A stretch of 64,000 bases of DNA from Gordonia jinhuaensis (GCF_014639795.1 NZ_BMGC01000002.1:40167-104166); one strand, 5' to 3'. Shown: positions 9,054 through 18,821, counted from the first letter of the stretch. Notes: generated by a model from the sequence alone, not told the origin. Numbers and translations: made by a program.

Positions 9054-10256
9054 ATGCACACGTCCCCGCTCACCCCCGTCGTCGCAGGACTGCGGTGGGG
9101 TCTGCACCTGCTCGCCGTCGCGCTGACCGCGGTGGTGATGGCGCGCGCACTGATCGCGACCCCCGCCGACATCGCTGCGGCGGTCGTTGCGGCGGTGTGG
9201 CTCGCGGTCTACTTCGCCCGCGGACTCACACTCGGCGATCGGCGCCGCGCACTGGCGTGGTTGACGGTCCTGACCGTGGTGTGGCTGGTCGAGTTGGCGC
9301 TGACCCCCGAGGCGACCTATCTCGTGTTCGTCCTGTTCTTCCTGTACCTGCATCTGCTCGGCAGGCGCCGGGGGTTGGTGGCCGTGGTGCTCGCGACGGC
9401 TGTCGCGGTGATCGGATACGCGGTGCACAGCGGATGGTCGGCAGCGGCGGTGATCGGACCGGTTCTGGGTGCCGGTGTGGCCGTGGTGATCTCGGCGGGC
9501 TACGCGCAACTGTTCGCCGAGGCAGCGCAGCGCGAACGTCTCATCGACGAATTGGTCACGGCGCGGGCTGATCTCGACGAGCAGCAACAGGCGGTGGGGC
9601 GGGCAGCCGAACGAGAACGCCTCGCAGCCGAGATCCACGACACCGTGGCGCAGAGTCTGTCGAGTATCCAGCTGCTGCTGCATGCGGCCGAGCAGGCGAC
9701 AGGCGAACGCGCGCAGGAGTCGATCGCCCTCGCGCGCACCGCGGCAGCCGAGGCACTCACCGAGACCCGACGCCTCATCGCCGAACTGTCACCGGCGCCG
9801 TTGGACGGGTCCTCACTGGCCGATGCACTGCGTCGGGTGGCGGCGGACGCGTCCGGCCACGGAATCGACACCAGCGTGGTGATCGACGGTGACGTCGAAC
9901 CGCTCGCCATGCCGACGGAGGCCGCACTGGTTCGCATCGCCCAGGGTGCGGTGTCCAACGTGATACGTCACTCGCAGGCGACCGCGTTGCATCTGACCCT
10001 GACCTACACCGACGACGACGTACACCTCGACATCGTGGACGACGGAACGGGTTTCGCCTCCGACGCCGCGGAAGGCTATGGGCTCACCACGATTCGACGT
10101 CGTGTCGCCGACCTTGGCGGTATCGCCGACGTCTCGTCCGACGCAGGTGGTACCACCGTCGCGGTGTCGTTCCCCCTCGCTCCCGAGCCCGCCGAGGAAT
10201 CCCGCACCGGGGCCGCGGATGTGACAGCTGCGCACACGAGGGAGGGGCGCCGATGA
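9054..10256 (+). CDS. Sensor histidine kinase, HisKA_3 (NarL/LiaS-like) class
   Basis: 400 residues. The N-terminal ~150 residues hold about five hydrophobic segments. Then comes a coiled stretch (ERLIDELVTARADLDEQQ), the dimerisation/phosphoacceptor motif ERERLAAEIHDTVAQS with phospho-acceptor His195, and a HATPase domain with DDGTGF and GYGLTTIRRR. It would phosphorylate the adjacent response regulator. Start ATG 9054 has no clear Shine-Dalgarno; a TATCGT hexamer (9040-9045) lies 8 nt upstream. It is divergent from the FtsX-type ABC operon, suggesting an envelope-stress or antimicrobial sensing module; that function is inferred from layout only. Confidence 0.92.
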   Translation: MHTSPLTPVVAGLRWGLHLLAVALTAVVMARALIATPADIAAAVVAAVWLAVYFARGLTLGDRRRALAWLTVLTVVWLVELALTPEATYLVFVLFFLYLHLLGRRRGLVAVVLATAVAVIGYAVHSGWSAAAVIGPVLGAGVAVVISAGYAQLFAEAAQRERLIDELVTARADLDEQQQAVGRAAERERLAAEIHDTVAQSLSSIQLLLHAAEQATGERAQESIALARTAAAEALTETRRLIAELSPAPLDGSSLADALRRVAADASGHGIDTSVVIDGDVEPLAMPTEAALVRIAQGAVSNVIRHSQATALHLTLTYTDDDVHLDIVDDGTGFASDAAEGYGLTTIRRRVADLGGIADVSSDAGGTTVAVSFPLAPEPAEESRTGAADVTAAHTREGRR

Positions 10257-10888
10257 TCCGGCTGCTGCTCGCCGACGACCACCCCATCGTTCGCGCCGGC
10301 CTGCGCGCGCTACTCGCGAACGCCGACGACATCGAGGTCATCGGCGAGGTCGCCACGGCAGAAGACGCCGTCGCCTGGTGCGCCGATGCCGACCGGTCAC
10401 CGCAACCCGATGTCGTCTTGATGGATCTGCGCTTCGGGGAAGGACTTTCGGGGGTGGAGGCGACACGCAGCATTCACGAATTGCCCCGTGCACCCCGTGT
10501 CCTGGTCGTCACCAACTACGACACCGACGCCGACATCCTCGCCGCGATCGAGGCGGGCGCGAGCGGTTATCTCCTCAAGGACACCCCGCCCGCGGAGCTC
10601 CTGGCGGCCGTGCGCGCTGCGGCTGCGGGGGAGAGCGCCTTGTCGCCGACGGTGGCCACGAGGTTGTTGACCCGTGTCCGTGCGACCCCCGCCACCGTGT
10701 TGACACCACGGGAGATCGACGTCGTCGCACAGGTCGCGACGGGTCGCAGCAACCGAGAGATCGCACGAGCGTTGCATGTGAGCGAGATGACGGTGAAATC
10801 GCACCTCGTACACATCTTCACCAAACTCGGTGTCGGGTCGCGGACCGCTGCCGTCGCCGAGGCGCGTCGCCAGGGACTCATCGACTGA
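10253..10888 (+). CDS. NarL/LuxR-family response regulator
   Basis: 211 residues. The receiver domain has acidic residues at LLLADDHP, phosphoacceptor Asp58 in VVLMDLRFG, and the K of YLLKDTPP. A LuxR-type helix-turn-helix occupies the C-terminus (LTPREIDVVAQVATGRSNRE and TVKSHLVHIFTKLG). The ATG overlaps the kinase stop by 4 bp, so the pair is co-translated. Confidence 0.95.
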   Translation: MIRLLLADDHPIVRAGLRALLANADDIEVIGEVATAEDAVAWCADADRSPQPDVVLMDLRFGEGLSGVEATRSIHELPRAPRVLVVTNYDTDADILAAIEAGASGYLLKDTPPAELLAAVRAAAAGESALSPTVATRLLTRVRATPATVLTPREIDVVAQVATGRSNREIARALHVSEMTVKSHLVHIFTKLGVGSRTAAVAEARRQGLID

Positions 10889-10951
10889 GGTCTCTGCCGC
10901 GTCCTGCCCGATACGGCGAATTGTGTCGGTGTGGCTTGCTAGCTTCTCTAC

Positions 10952-11833
10952 GTGCTCACGAACCGAACCCGCCCACGTGTCGACATCGTCTGGCCCGTCG
11001 CCGCGACCCTGGTCGCCGCCGGGGCCCTCATCCCCGCCTCCTCGGCCTCGGCCGCGCCTGCGGTTCCCGTCCCGTCGGCTGCCTCGAGCGCAGAGGCTGC
11101 GTTGGCCACGCTGCCGGTGAAGGGCCGTGCGCCGAAGACCGGGTACGAGCGGTCACAGTTCGGTCAGGCGTGGACCGACGACGTCACGGTCGCCGACGGT
11201 CACAACGGCTGCGACACCCGCAACGACATCCTGCGCCGCGACCTCACGAACATCACGGTCAAGCCCAACACGCGCGGATGCGTTGTGCTCTCGGGCACCC
11301 TCGCCGACCCCTACACCGGGAAGGCGATCGCGTTCACCCGCGGATCGACCACCTCGTCGAAGGTGCAGATCGACCACGTGGTGGCGCTGTCGGATGCATG
11401 GCAGAAGGGTGCACAGCAGCTCTCGGCCGAGCAACGACAGAACCTCGCCAACGACCCGCGCGACCTGCAGGCCACCGACGGGCCCACCAATGCGGCCAAG
11501 GGTGATGGCGATGCGGCCACGTGGTTACCGCCGAACAAGGCCTACCGGTGCACCTACGTGGAGCGGCAGATCCAGGTGAAGGTCATCTACCACTTGTGGG
11601 TCACCGCGGCCGAAAGGGATGCGATGAACCGGGTGCTGTCATCGTGTGGCGCAACTACTCCCGCACCCGCACCCGCACCCGCGGCGCCTGCGCCGGCACC
11701 ACCGGCGGCGCAGTCGGTGTATTACGCCAACTGCTCGGCTGCGCGTGCAGCCGGCGCCGCCCCGATCTACGCCGGTCAGCCCGGGTACTCACGCAAGCTC
11801 GATCGCGACGGCGACGGTATCGCCTGCGAGTGA
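10952..11833 (+). CDS. Secreted HNH-type nuclease (DUF1524-like) with C-terminal Excalibur domain
   Basis: 293 residues. A signal peptide with hydrophobic core VAATLVAAGALIPA and an ASA-like cleavage region covers about residues 1-36. The catalytic region has IDHVVALSDAWQKG, then NLANDPRDLQATDGPTNAAK, matching the His-Asn-Lys layout of DUF1524/GmrSD-C-type HNH nucleases. A Pro/Ala-rich spacer leads to a 40-residue Excalibur calcium-binding motif ending DRDGDGIACE. It would degrade extracellular nucleic acid outside the membrane. GTG 10952 is preceded by TAGCTT (10940-10945) exactly 6 nt upstream, suggesting a leaderless transcript. Confidence 0.88.
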   Translation: MLTNRTRPRVDIVWPVAATLVAAGALIPASSASAAPAVPVPSAASSAEAALATLPVKGRAPKTGYERSQFGQAWTDDVTVADGHNGCDTRNDILRRDLTNITVKPNTRGCVVLSGTLADPYTGKAIAFTRGSTTSSKVQIDHVVALSDAWQKGAQQLSAEQRQNLANDPRDLQATDGPTNAAKGDGDAATWLPPNKAYRCTYVERQIQVKVIYHLWVTAAERDAMNRVLSSCGATTPAPAPAPAAPAPAPPAAQSVYYANCSAARAAGAAPIYAGQPGYSRKLDRDGDGIACE

Positions 11834-11855
11834 CCGTTGCGAGTGACCTGGGAGT

Positions 11856-11891
11856 CACCCTGACCGGCCGTCGCTGCGGCCGATCAGGGTG
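11856..11891. terminator. Hairpin between the convergent nuclease and aldo/keto reductase genes
   Basis: CACCCTGA-C-CGGCCG (11856-11870), loop TCGCTG, CGGCCG-A-TCAGGGTG (11877-11891): a 14-bp stem with one mismatch, lying between two convergent stop codons. Likely a bidirectional terminator. Confidence 0.75.
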
Positions 11892-11906
11892 TCAGTCGGT
11901 CCGGGT

Positions 11907-12782
11907 CTACTTCGGGGCGTCTATGTTCATCTCGTCGGGATGGGTTCCGACGCGCTCCCCGGTGTCGAGTGCGGCGATCTTCGCCATGTCGTCGTCGTCG
12001 AGGGAGAAGTCGAAGACGTCGATGTTCTCCTTGATCCGTTCGTCGTGAACGGATTTCGGGATCACGATCAGGTCGAGGCGGATATGCCAGGCGAGGATGA
12101 TCTGCGCGGGTGACTTGCCGTGTTTGTCGGCGATCTTGGCGATCGTCGGGTCCGTGAGCACCGTGTTGGGTTTCGAGTTCGGGCCCCAGCCGGAGTTCGG
12201 CGTGCCGCCGAGCGGACTCCACGACTCGATGGCGATGTCGTGGTGGCCGGCGAATTCGCGCAATTCGCGCTGCTGGAGATGGGGGTGCAACTCCACTTGG
12301 TCGACAGCGGGGATCATTCCGCCGCGGTCGATGATCAGCTGGAGATGGTGGGGTTCGAAATTGCAGACACCGATTGCGCGGGCCTTGCCGTCCTCGGCGA
12401 TCTTCTCCATCGCGTCCCAGGTCCGCAGCAATTGGTCGGAATCCTGGAGCGGCCAGTGGATCAGATAGAGGTCGACGTAGTCGGAGTCGAGTTTGCGCAG
12501 ACTCGTGTCGATCGCCTTGAGGGTCGACTGGTAGCCGTGATCGGCGTTCCACAGCTTGGTGGTCACGAAGACGTCCGAACGATCGACCGAGGAAAGCACG
12601 AGTCCTTGCCCCACACCCTGTTCGTTCCCGTAGGCGGCAGCGGTGTCGATGTGGCGATATCCGGCCTCGTCGAGGGCGAAATGCACGGCGTGTGCGGTCT
12701 GCTCGATGGTGGCCTGCCAGACACCGAGTCCGAGCTGGGGGATGTTGGTTCCGGAGTTGAGCTTGACGGAGGGAACGGTCAT
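11907..12782 (-). CDS. Aldo/keto reductase
   Basis: 291 residues of the (beta/alpha)8 NADPH-dependent AKR family. The catalytic tetrad is visible: Asp and Tyr in HIDTAAAYGNE, Lys in VTTKLWN, His in LIHWPL. The cofactor-binding region IPKSVHDERIKEN is near the C-terminus. It resembles 2,5-diketo-gluconate reductase-type/AKR5 enzymes; the substrate is unknown. Start ATG 12782 begins MTVPSVKLNSG, the conserved opening of the family. Divergent from the catalase gene. Confidence 0.93.
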   Translation of the reverse strand: MTVPSVKLNSGTNIPQLGLGVWQATIEQTAHAVHFALDEAGYRHIDTAAAYGNEQGVGQGLVLSSVDRSDVFVTTKLWNADHGYQSTLKAIDTSLRKLDSDYVDLYLIHWPLQDSDQLLRTWDAMEKIAEDGKARAIGVCNFEPHHLQLIIDRGGMIPAVDQVELHPHLQQRELREFAGHHDIAIESWSPLGGTPNSGWGPNSKPNTVLTDPTIAKIADKHGKSPAQIILAWHIRLDLIVIPKSVHDERIKENIDVFDFSLDDDDMAKIAALDTGERVGTHPDEMNIDAPK

Positions 12783-12901
12783 TGCTCCGGTGTACCAGAC
12801 AACTCGCCCGACCGGGTTCGCCCGACCGGAGGCGGGCATCGGTGTGCCCACGTGGGCGGGCGCGACGCCGGGTGTGCGCGGTGCCGACGACGCGATGACC
12901 G

Positions 12902-12929
12902 TTGACACCCGCCGACCGCCCACTACGAT
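12902..12929 (+). promoter_or_regulatory. Sigma-70-like promoter upstream of catalase
   Basis: TTGACA (12902-12907), 16-nt spacer, TACGAT (12924-12929), reading toward the catalase gene 160 bp downstream. It lies in the 305-bp divergent gap 12783-13087, which holds no other gene I can support. Confidence 0.5.
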
Positions 12930-13087
12930 CGGCTGTGCGAGTCCTCAGCAGCCACGGACTCACACTTCGTTGTCGCGGTGACGATCCAGCCCAAGAGAAT
13001 CGTTGCGCGGCAACCACATCGATCCGCCGACCAGGTCGGTTTCACTGCCCGTGGTCGACCGATCGGATTATGCGTGGAGGATGCCAC

Positions 13088-14605
13088 ATGTCGGACAATT
13101 CGTTCTATACGACCACCGATTCGGGCGCACCTGCCGGCAGCGACGAACATTCTTTGACCGTCGGGGCGGGTGGTCCCATCGTGCTGCACGATCACTATCT
13201 GATCGAGCAGATGGCACAGTTCAATCGCGAACGTGTGCCCGAACGACAGCCGCACGCCAAGGGAAGTGGAGCCTTCGGGGTGTTCGAGACCACCGAAGAC
13301 GTGTCCGCGTACACCTGCGCGTCGTTGTTCCAGCCGAAGGTCAAAACCGATATGGTCGCCCGGTTCTCCACCGTCGCCGGAGAGCGGGGAAGCCCGGACA
13401 CCTGGCGCGATCCCCGTGGTTTCGCGCTGAAGTTCTACACCGACCAGGGCAATTACGATCTGGTGGGCAACAACACCCCGATCTTCTTCATGAAGGACCC
13501 GTTGAAGTTTCAGCATTTCATCCGGTCCCAGAAGCGCCGCGCCGACAACAACCTCCGCGACCACGACATGCAGTGGGATTTCTGGACGCTGTCGCCGGAG
13601 TCGGCGCACCAGGTGACCTGGCTGATGGGTGACCGCGGGATTCCGCGCACCTGGCGACATATGAATGGCTATAGCTCCCATACGTATTCGTGGGTGAACG
13701 CCGACGGACAGAAGTTCTGGGTGAAGTATCACTTCATCAGTGAGCAGGGGATCGAGTTCTTCACCCAGGACGAAGCCGATCAGATGGCGTCGGCAGACAC
13801 CGATTACCACACGCGAGATCTGTTCGAGCACATCGCCGACGGCAAATATCCCCAGTGGCGTCTCAAGGTCCAGATCATGCCGTTCGACGACGCGAAGACG
13901 TACCGCTTCAACCCCTTCGATCTCACCAAGGTGTGGCCGCACGGTGACTACCCGCTGATCGATGTGGGCACGATGACACTGAATGCGAACCCCACCGACC
14001 ACCACACGCAGATCGAGCAGGCCGCGTTCGAGCCGAACAACCTCGTTCCCGGAATCGGCTTGTCGCCCGACCGGATGCTGCTGGGACGGTCCTTCGCCTA
14101 CTCCGACGCACATCGGTACCGCATCGGTGCCAACTACAAGCAGCTGCCGGTCAACGCACCCCACAACGAGGTGCACAGCTACTCCAAGGACGGCGCCATG
14201 CGGTACACGCCGGTCAGCGACCCGGTGTACGCACCCAACTCCAAGGGTGGACCGGCGGCGACGTTCAGCGGCCAGCCCGAACCGGAGTGGGCGGCCGACG
14301 GGGAGATCATCCGCTCGGCGTACGTCGACCACCCCGAGGACGACGATTTCGGTCAGGCCGGGACGATGGTGCGCGAGGTCCTCGACGATGCCGCCCGCGA
14401 ACGACTCGTCGACAACATCGTGGGGCATCTGCTCAACGGCGTCACCGATCCGGTGCTCGAACGTGCCTACGAGTACTTCTCGCGCGTCGATGCCGACCTC
14501 GGTGCCGCCATCAAGGCCGGAGTGACCGCCAAAGCCGGCGAACTCGATCCCAAGGCCGCCGAACAGGGCAACTCCGCTCGCAGCAGCATGCAGGCCAAAG
14601 CGTAG
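13088..14605 (+). CDS. katA: Monofunctional heme catalase
   Basis: 505 residues, the size of small-subunit clade 3 catalases. The distal catalytic His56 is in [10 protein letters not shown], with [11 protein letters not shown] and the catalytic Asn in [14 protein letters not shown]. The proximal heme-ligand Tyr is in [14 protein letters not shown]. It disproportionates hydrogen peroxide in the cytoplasm. The start is ATG 13088, with GGAGG at 13076-13080. Symbol katA is by family resemblance. A long perfect hairpin follows the stop. Confidence 0.96.
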   Translation: MSDNSFYTTTDSGAPAGSDEHSLTVGAGGPIVLHDHYLIEQMAQFNRERVPERQPHAKGSGAFGVFETTEDVSAYTCASLFQPKVKTDMVARFSTVAGERGSPDTWRDPRGFALKFYTDQGNYDLVGNNTPIFFMKDPLKFQHFIRSQKRRADNNLRDHDMQWDFWTLSPESAHQVTWLMGDRGIPRTWRHMNGYSSHTYSWVNADGQKFWVKYHFISEQGIEFFTQDEADQMASADTDYHTRDLFEHIADGKYPQWRLKVQIMPFDDAKTYRFNPFDLTKVWPHGDYPLIDVGTMTLNANPTDHHTQIEQAAFEPNNLVPGIGLSPDRMLLGRSFAYSDAHRYRIGANYKQLPVNAPHNEVHSYSKDGAMRYTPVSDPVYAPNSKGGPAATFSGQPEPEWAADGEIIRSAYVDHPEDDDFGQAGTMVREVLDDAARERLVDNIVGHLLNGVTDPVLERAYEYFSRVDADLGAAIKAGVTAKAGELDPKAAEQGNSARSSMQAKA

Positions 14606-14627
14606 GCAGCTGTGCAGGAGTGACCGT

Positions 14628-14663
14628 GACAGTTCCCGGCGGGTGGACCCGCCGGGAACTGTC
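14628..14663 (+). terminator. Perfect 16-bp hairpin after catalase
   Basis: GACAGTTCCCGGCGGG (14628-14643), loop TGGA, CCCGCCGGGAACTGTC (14648-14663). No mismatch and no T-tract. It starts 23 bp after the catalase stop and ends just before the helicase promoter. Confidence 0.85.
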
Positions 14664-14687
14664 GTATCCGGGTCCTACCCTGGACGG

Positions 14688-17600
14688 GTGCTTTCCGACT
14701 GGTCACATGCGCTGAACGCGGAGCGTCTGCGTGAGGTGTTCGACGCCGCCGATGTGGACACGGCCGTCGAGCTGGCGGCACACGGCGCGGTCACGTCGGT
14801 CGAGTGGGATCCGCGGATGATCACCGCCGAAGGGCTGTGTCAGGTGACCCAGACGCAGGTGGAGACTGTGCGGGTCGGTTTCAAGACCGTCGGACCGCAC
14901 TGGCGGCTCGCACGGATGCAGTGTTCATGCCGCAAGCGTCACGGCTGCGCGCACGTCGCCGCGATCCTGCTCGCGCTGGGCGCCGAGGGCTCGGGGACCA
15001 GCGGGTCTCAGTCGTCGGCGGGATGGGAGCGCGCGTTGGCCCCGCTGCTGGAGGTCGCGCCGGCTCGTGCGGTGGCAGTCGACTCCAGGGCGCTGGGCAT
15101 CGTGGTGCGCGGGGGGCTTGGTCCCGACCAGCGGACCCTGCCTGTCCAGATCCGCCCCATCGAACGCGGACTCACCGGCTCGTGGGTGGCCGGACGCATC
15201 TCCTGGGCGGATCTGCGCCACCCCGACACCTCCGGTGTCTACAACGCGGGTCATCGCGATGCGATGTCGGCGCTGGCCGGCGCGCTGCGGTCGCCGCGTG
15301 GACGGTGGATCGATCTCGACGACACCGGGCCCGGGCTCTGGACCGCGCTGTCCCTTGCGCTCACGGCGGGGATCGAACTGGTCGGCGAGGCCTCGTTGAC
15401 CGAGCCCGACGATCTCCACGACGCACCGCGAGGGGCCGAGCGCGTGGCTGTGGCGCCCGCGGCCACCCTCGCGGTGGAGATCACCACCGCTGTCGATGGG
15501 TCCACGCTCGTCGAACCGGTGCTGAGCCTCGGGGACAGGCCACCGATCGATGCGGTCCGCGACCTCACCGACCACGATCTCGAGGCCGACCTGCACATGC
15601 GCTTCCTCGGTGGCGGGTCCCCGCACGGCATCGCCATCGTCGTCGGGCGGACGCTGACCCTGGCCCCACTTCGCCCGGCACCCGGCGAGGCGCTGGTGGC
15701 GATGTACGGCCGCGGGGAATCGGTCCGGGTGCCCGCCTCGGACAATGCCCGGTTTCGTACCGACCTGCTTCCGCGGCTCACGCTGACCACCCCCGTGCAG
15801 GTCGGCGGCGAGCGGATGGCTGCGCCGTCGGTGAGCGGGCCGTGGGTGCTCGCGCGTATTCGTGTCGACGGCCCGCGTCATCGCGGCGAATCCGCCGGTG
15901 CCGACGGTGACGAGACAGACCAGCGCACCGCGCGGGGGAGGTCGGAATCTGTTCGCGGACGGACACTTCGGGTCGAGTGGGCGTTTCGCTACGAGGTCGA
16001 CGGTGTGCCCGTCGATCACCCCCATCGATTCGTCGACGCCCACGGCGGCGTCCGCGACCGGGCCGCCGAGGACGACGCCTGGCGGGCTGCGCGCTCCGCG
16101 GTGGAAGACGTGATCGCGTTGTCGTCGTCGTGGCCGGCCCAGGCGATCGCCCGCTGCCAGATCTGTCTGCGCAACGGAGAACCCGGAGCTCGCGCCGATG
16201 CCGCGGCGCTTCGGCAGGCCGCCACCCCGCATGACGCGGCGCGTGCGGCAACTGCTGCGGCGCTGGCAGATCCGGTGCGCTTCACCGAACTCGAATCGGC
16301 GCGCTTCGCGGTCGAGGTCATCCCTCGTCTGCGCGCTGACGACTCGCTGGTGGTCGAGATTCCCGATGATCTGCCCGCGTATGCCACCAGCGATGCCACA
16401 CCCGTGCTGCGGGTGTCGGCTCCCGACGAGTCGGGGGCCCCACGCGCGCAGAAGCTCGACTGGCTCGACCTGCAGCTGACGCTGGAGATCGACGGCCGCA
16501 CGATCGCCGTGGCCGAGGTGATGGCTGCGCTCTCCAATGGCGCGACACACATGCTCGACGATGCCGGCTTCTACTTCCCGTTGTCGGGACCGACCATCTC
16601 CCGGGTGGCCGAGCTGCTGGCCGAGGCGGAGGTACTCGACGACATCGGGGCCGCGCAGAGCGCACCCGACCACGGCCTGACGATCGATCAGCTGCGCGAG
16701 ATGACGTGGTGGGAGGAGCTTTTCGAGCTGGGCATCGCCGACCGGCAGATTCACCGATGGCAGCAGCGTGTCCGTGAGGTGGCCGCGTTGGCACGCAGCC
16801 CGCAGCACGTCGAGGTGCCGGAGTCCATCACCGCGACCCTGCGCCCCTATCAGCGTGACGGACTGGACTGGCTGTGGTTCCTGTACTCGCACGGACTCGG
16901 TGGGATCCTCGCCGACGACATGGGGCTGGGGAAGACGCTGCAGACACTGGCGCTGGTCGCCGCTGCGCGCGGCAGCCAATCGCGTCCGTTCCTGGTGGTC
17001 GCGCCGACCAGCCTGCTGGGCAACTGGGCAGCCGAATGCGAGCGTTTCGCGCCGTCGTTGACGACCGCACTCGTCTCGACCACGTCGGCGAAACAGCCTG
17101 GGCCACTGGATGAACGAGTCGCCGGCGCCGATATGGTCATCACCTCGTATGCGATCTTCCGGATCGACAACGAGGCGTTCGCGGGTATCGACTGGGCAGG
17201 TGTGATCCTCGACGAGGCCCAGTTCGTGAAGAACCCGCACTCCAAGATCTACTCCTGTGTGCGCCGGCTCGGGGTGCCGTTCACGCTGGCGATCACCGGC
17301 ACGCCGATGGAGAACAACCTCGGTGAGCTGTGGGCGCTGCTGTCTATCGTCGCGCCCGGGCTGCTCCCGTCGCTGCGGCATTTCGGGGAGCACTACCGCA
17401 AGCCGATCGAGACGGGAACCGAACCCCAACGGCTCGACAGTCTGCGCCGCCGCATCCGTCCGGTCGTGCTGCGCAGACGCAAATCCGACGTGATCGATGA
17501 TCTGCCACCGAAATCCGAACACGTCCTCACCATCGACCTGGCGGGAGAGCATCGTCGGATCTACGACACCCGCGCCACTCGCGAACGGCAGAAGGTGCTG

Positions 17601-18224
17601 GGGCTGCTCGGCGACTGGGAACGCAACAAGTTCGCGATCTTCCGGTCGTTGACGATGCTGCGTCAGCTCAGCCTGCACCCGGGCCTGGTGGAGGATCGCC
17701 ACCGTCAGACCACCTCGGCGAAGGTCGAGTTCCTTGTCGAGCGTCTCGGCGAACTCGCCGCCGAAGGGCATCGCGCCCTGGTGTTCAGTCAGTTCACCGG
17801 ATTCCTGGATCTGTTGCGGGAGCGACTCGAACACAGCGGCATCGGGTTCAGCCACCTCGAAGGGGCGATGTCGCATGGTCGGCGCCAGCGTGAGATCGAC
17901 GCATTCGTGGGCGGGGACCGCACCGCATTCCTCATCAGCCTCAAAGCAGGCGGCTTCGGACTCAACCTGACCGCAGCCGACTATTGCTTCATCTGCGATC
18001 CGTGGTGGAATCCTGCAGCCGAGCAGCAGGCCGTCGATCGCCTGCACCGTATCGGTCAGGACAATCCGGTGACCGTGTTCCGGATGGTGTCGGCGGGTAC
18101 CGTCGAGGAGAAAGTGGTTGCGCTGCAAGAACGTAAGCGTGAGCTGTTCACCGCGGTGCTCGACGAGGGGGATCTGTTCGCCGGTTCGGTCACCGCCGCT
18201 GACGTGGCAGAGCTGCTCGGCTGA
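14688..18224 (+). CDS. SNF2/HepA-family DEAD/DEAH helicase with N-terminal SWIM zinc finger
   Basis: About 1178 residues. The SWIM motif CSCRKRHGCAH is at about residue 82. The long middle region (residues ~100-700) is SNF2-associated bacterial sequence. The ATPase core has Walker A LADDMGLGKT (near 742), APTSLLGNW, DEAQFVKN, TGTPMENNLGELW, then the helicase C domain with VFSQFTGFLDLL, LKAGGFGLNLTAADYC and QAVDRLHRIGQ. It is probably a DNA-translocating ATPase, similar in kind to M. tuberculosis HelZ. GTG 14688 is preceded by TACCCT (14676-14681) with 6 nt spacing, which supports a leaderless start. Transcribed alone; its target is unknown. Confidence 0.93.
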   Translation: MLSDWSHALNAERLREVFDAADVDTAVELAAHGAVTSVEWDPRMITAEGLCQVTQTQVETVRVGFKTVGPHWRLARMQCSCRKRHGCAHVAAILLALGAEGSGTSGSQSSAGWERALAPLLEVAPARAVAVDSRALGIVVRGGLGPDQRTLPVQIRPIERGLTGSWVAGRISWADLRHPDTSGVYNAGHRDAMSALAGALRSPRGRWIDLDDTGPGLWTALSLALTAGIELVGEASLTEPDDLHDAPRGAERVAVAPAATLAVEITTAVDGSTLVEPVLSLGDRPPIDAVRDLTDHDLEADLHMRFLGGGSPHGIAIVVGRTLTLAPLRPAPGEALVAMYGRGESVRVPASDNARFRTDLLPRLTLTTPVQVGGERMAAPSVSGPWVLARIRVDGPRHRGESAGADGDETDQRTARGRSESVRGRTLRVEWAFRYEVDGVPVDHPHRFVDAHGGVRDRAAEDDAWRAARSAVEDVIALSSSWPAQAIARCQICLRNGEPGARADAAALRQAATPHDAARAATAAALADPVRFTELESARFAVEVIPRLRADDSLVVEIPDDLPAYATSDATPVLRVSAPDESGAPRAQKLDWLDLQLTLEIDGRTIAVAEVMAALSNGATHMLDDAGFYFPLSGPTISRVAELLAEAEVLDDIGAAQSAPDHGLTIDQLREMTWWEELFELGIADRQIHRWQQRVREVAALARSPQHVEVPESITATLRPYQRDGLDWLWFLYSHGLGGILADDMGLGKTLQTLALVAAARGSQSRPFLVVAPTSLLGNWAAECERFAPSLTTALVSTTSAKQPGPLDERVAGADMVITSYAIFRIDNEAFAGIDWAGVILDEAQFVKNPHSKIYSCVRRLGVPFTLAITGTPMENNLGELWALLSIVAPGLLPSLRHFGEHYRKPIETGTEPQRLDSLRRRIRPVVLRRRKSDVIDDLPPKSEHVLTIDLAGEHRRIYDTRATRERQKVLGLLGDWERNKFAIFRSLTMLRQLSLHPGLVEDRHRQTTSAKVEFLVERLGELAAEGHRALVFSQFTGFLDLLRERLEHSGIGFSHLEGAMSHGRRQREIDAFVGGDRTAFLISLKAGGFGLNLTAADYCFICDPWWNPAAEQQAVDRLHRIGQDNPVTVFRMVSAGTVEEKVVALQERKRELFTAVLDEGDLFAGSVTAADVAELLG

Positions 18225-18305
18225 CGACGGCGGCAGGAGACGGCCACCCCGACCGCAGCTCACAGACCACGAGGACTCAGACCACGAGACTCAGACCACG
18301 GGGAC

Positions 18306-18821
18306 TCATCTGCCGAGGCTGCGTCGGCCCGAGCAGATCTGCATGACCTCGTCGGCGCCGGAGGTGAGGAAGGCGCCCCACAGGTGTGAGGCGTGACGGA
18401 GATTCTCGGCAACGAACACCGGAGTCGGCAGCCGCAGCGTCGCCTGCACGTCGGGGCCGACGCGCGTCAGATGGATGTCGGGCCACCGTGATTCGGTGTC
18501 GACCGCCAGCCGCGCGAACGCGGTGTCGTCGAGGACCGACGGGCAGCGCCAGCAGAAGCTCACCCTCTGACCGGACTCGGCGACGACGATCCACGAGGTG
18601 TGCCGTCGATGCGGCAGTGTCAGGTTGCCCAGCGCATCGGTGCACACCCGACGGCCGATCAGTCGGCTCAACGACGTCTGCACGAGTGCGGCGAGATGGC
18701 GCTGGTCGCGCGGGCGGATGGCCGCATCGGTCGGCGCGGCCGGACCCGCGCCGGGTGAGAGTCGTCGCGGGGTGCGCGCGGTACGGGACAGTCGTCGCGT
18801 GCGGGTGGGTGTGAGCGGCAT
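18306..18821 (-). CDS. Hypothetical protein, possibly YbjN/type III chaperone-like fold
   Basis: 171 residues. The first ~45 are Arg/Thr/Pro-rich; the rest shows alternating strands and helices (TSWIVVAESGQRVSFCWRC, LPTPVFVAENLRHASHLWG) resembling the TY-Chap/YbjN-type domains common in actinobacterial hypotheticals. That assignment is by eye and weak. Start ATG 18821 is the first Met consistent with the conserved part. It follows the spermidine-synthase-like gene on the same strand after a 124-bp gap. Function not known. Confidence 0.6.
   Translation of the reverse strand: MPLTPTRTRRLSRTARTPRRLSPGAGPAAPTDAAIRPRDQRHLAALVQTSLSRLIGRRVCTDALGNLTLPHRRHTSWIVVAESGQRVSFCWRCPSVLDDTAFARLAVDTESRWPDIHLTRVGPDVQATLRLPTPVFVAENLRHASHLWGAFLTSGADEVMQICSGRRSLGR

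Noticed and set aside
14925..18263. 1112-codon frame antisense to the SNF2 helicase
   Set aside because: Shadow frame of a GC-rich gene; composition is Arg/Gln/His-rich and has no motifs, while the plus strand has every SNF2 motif.
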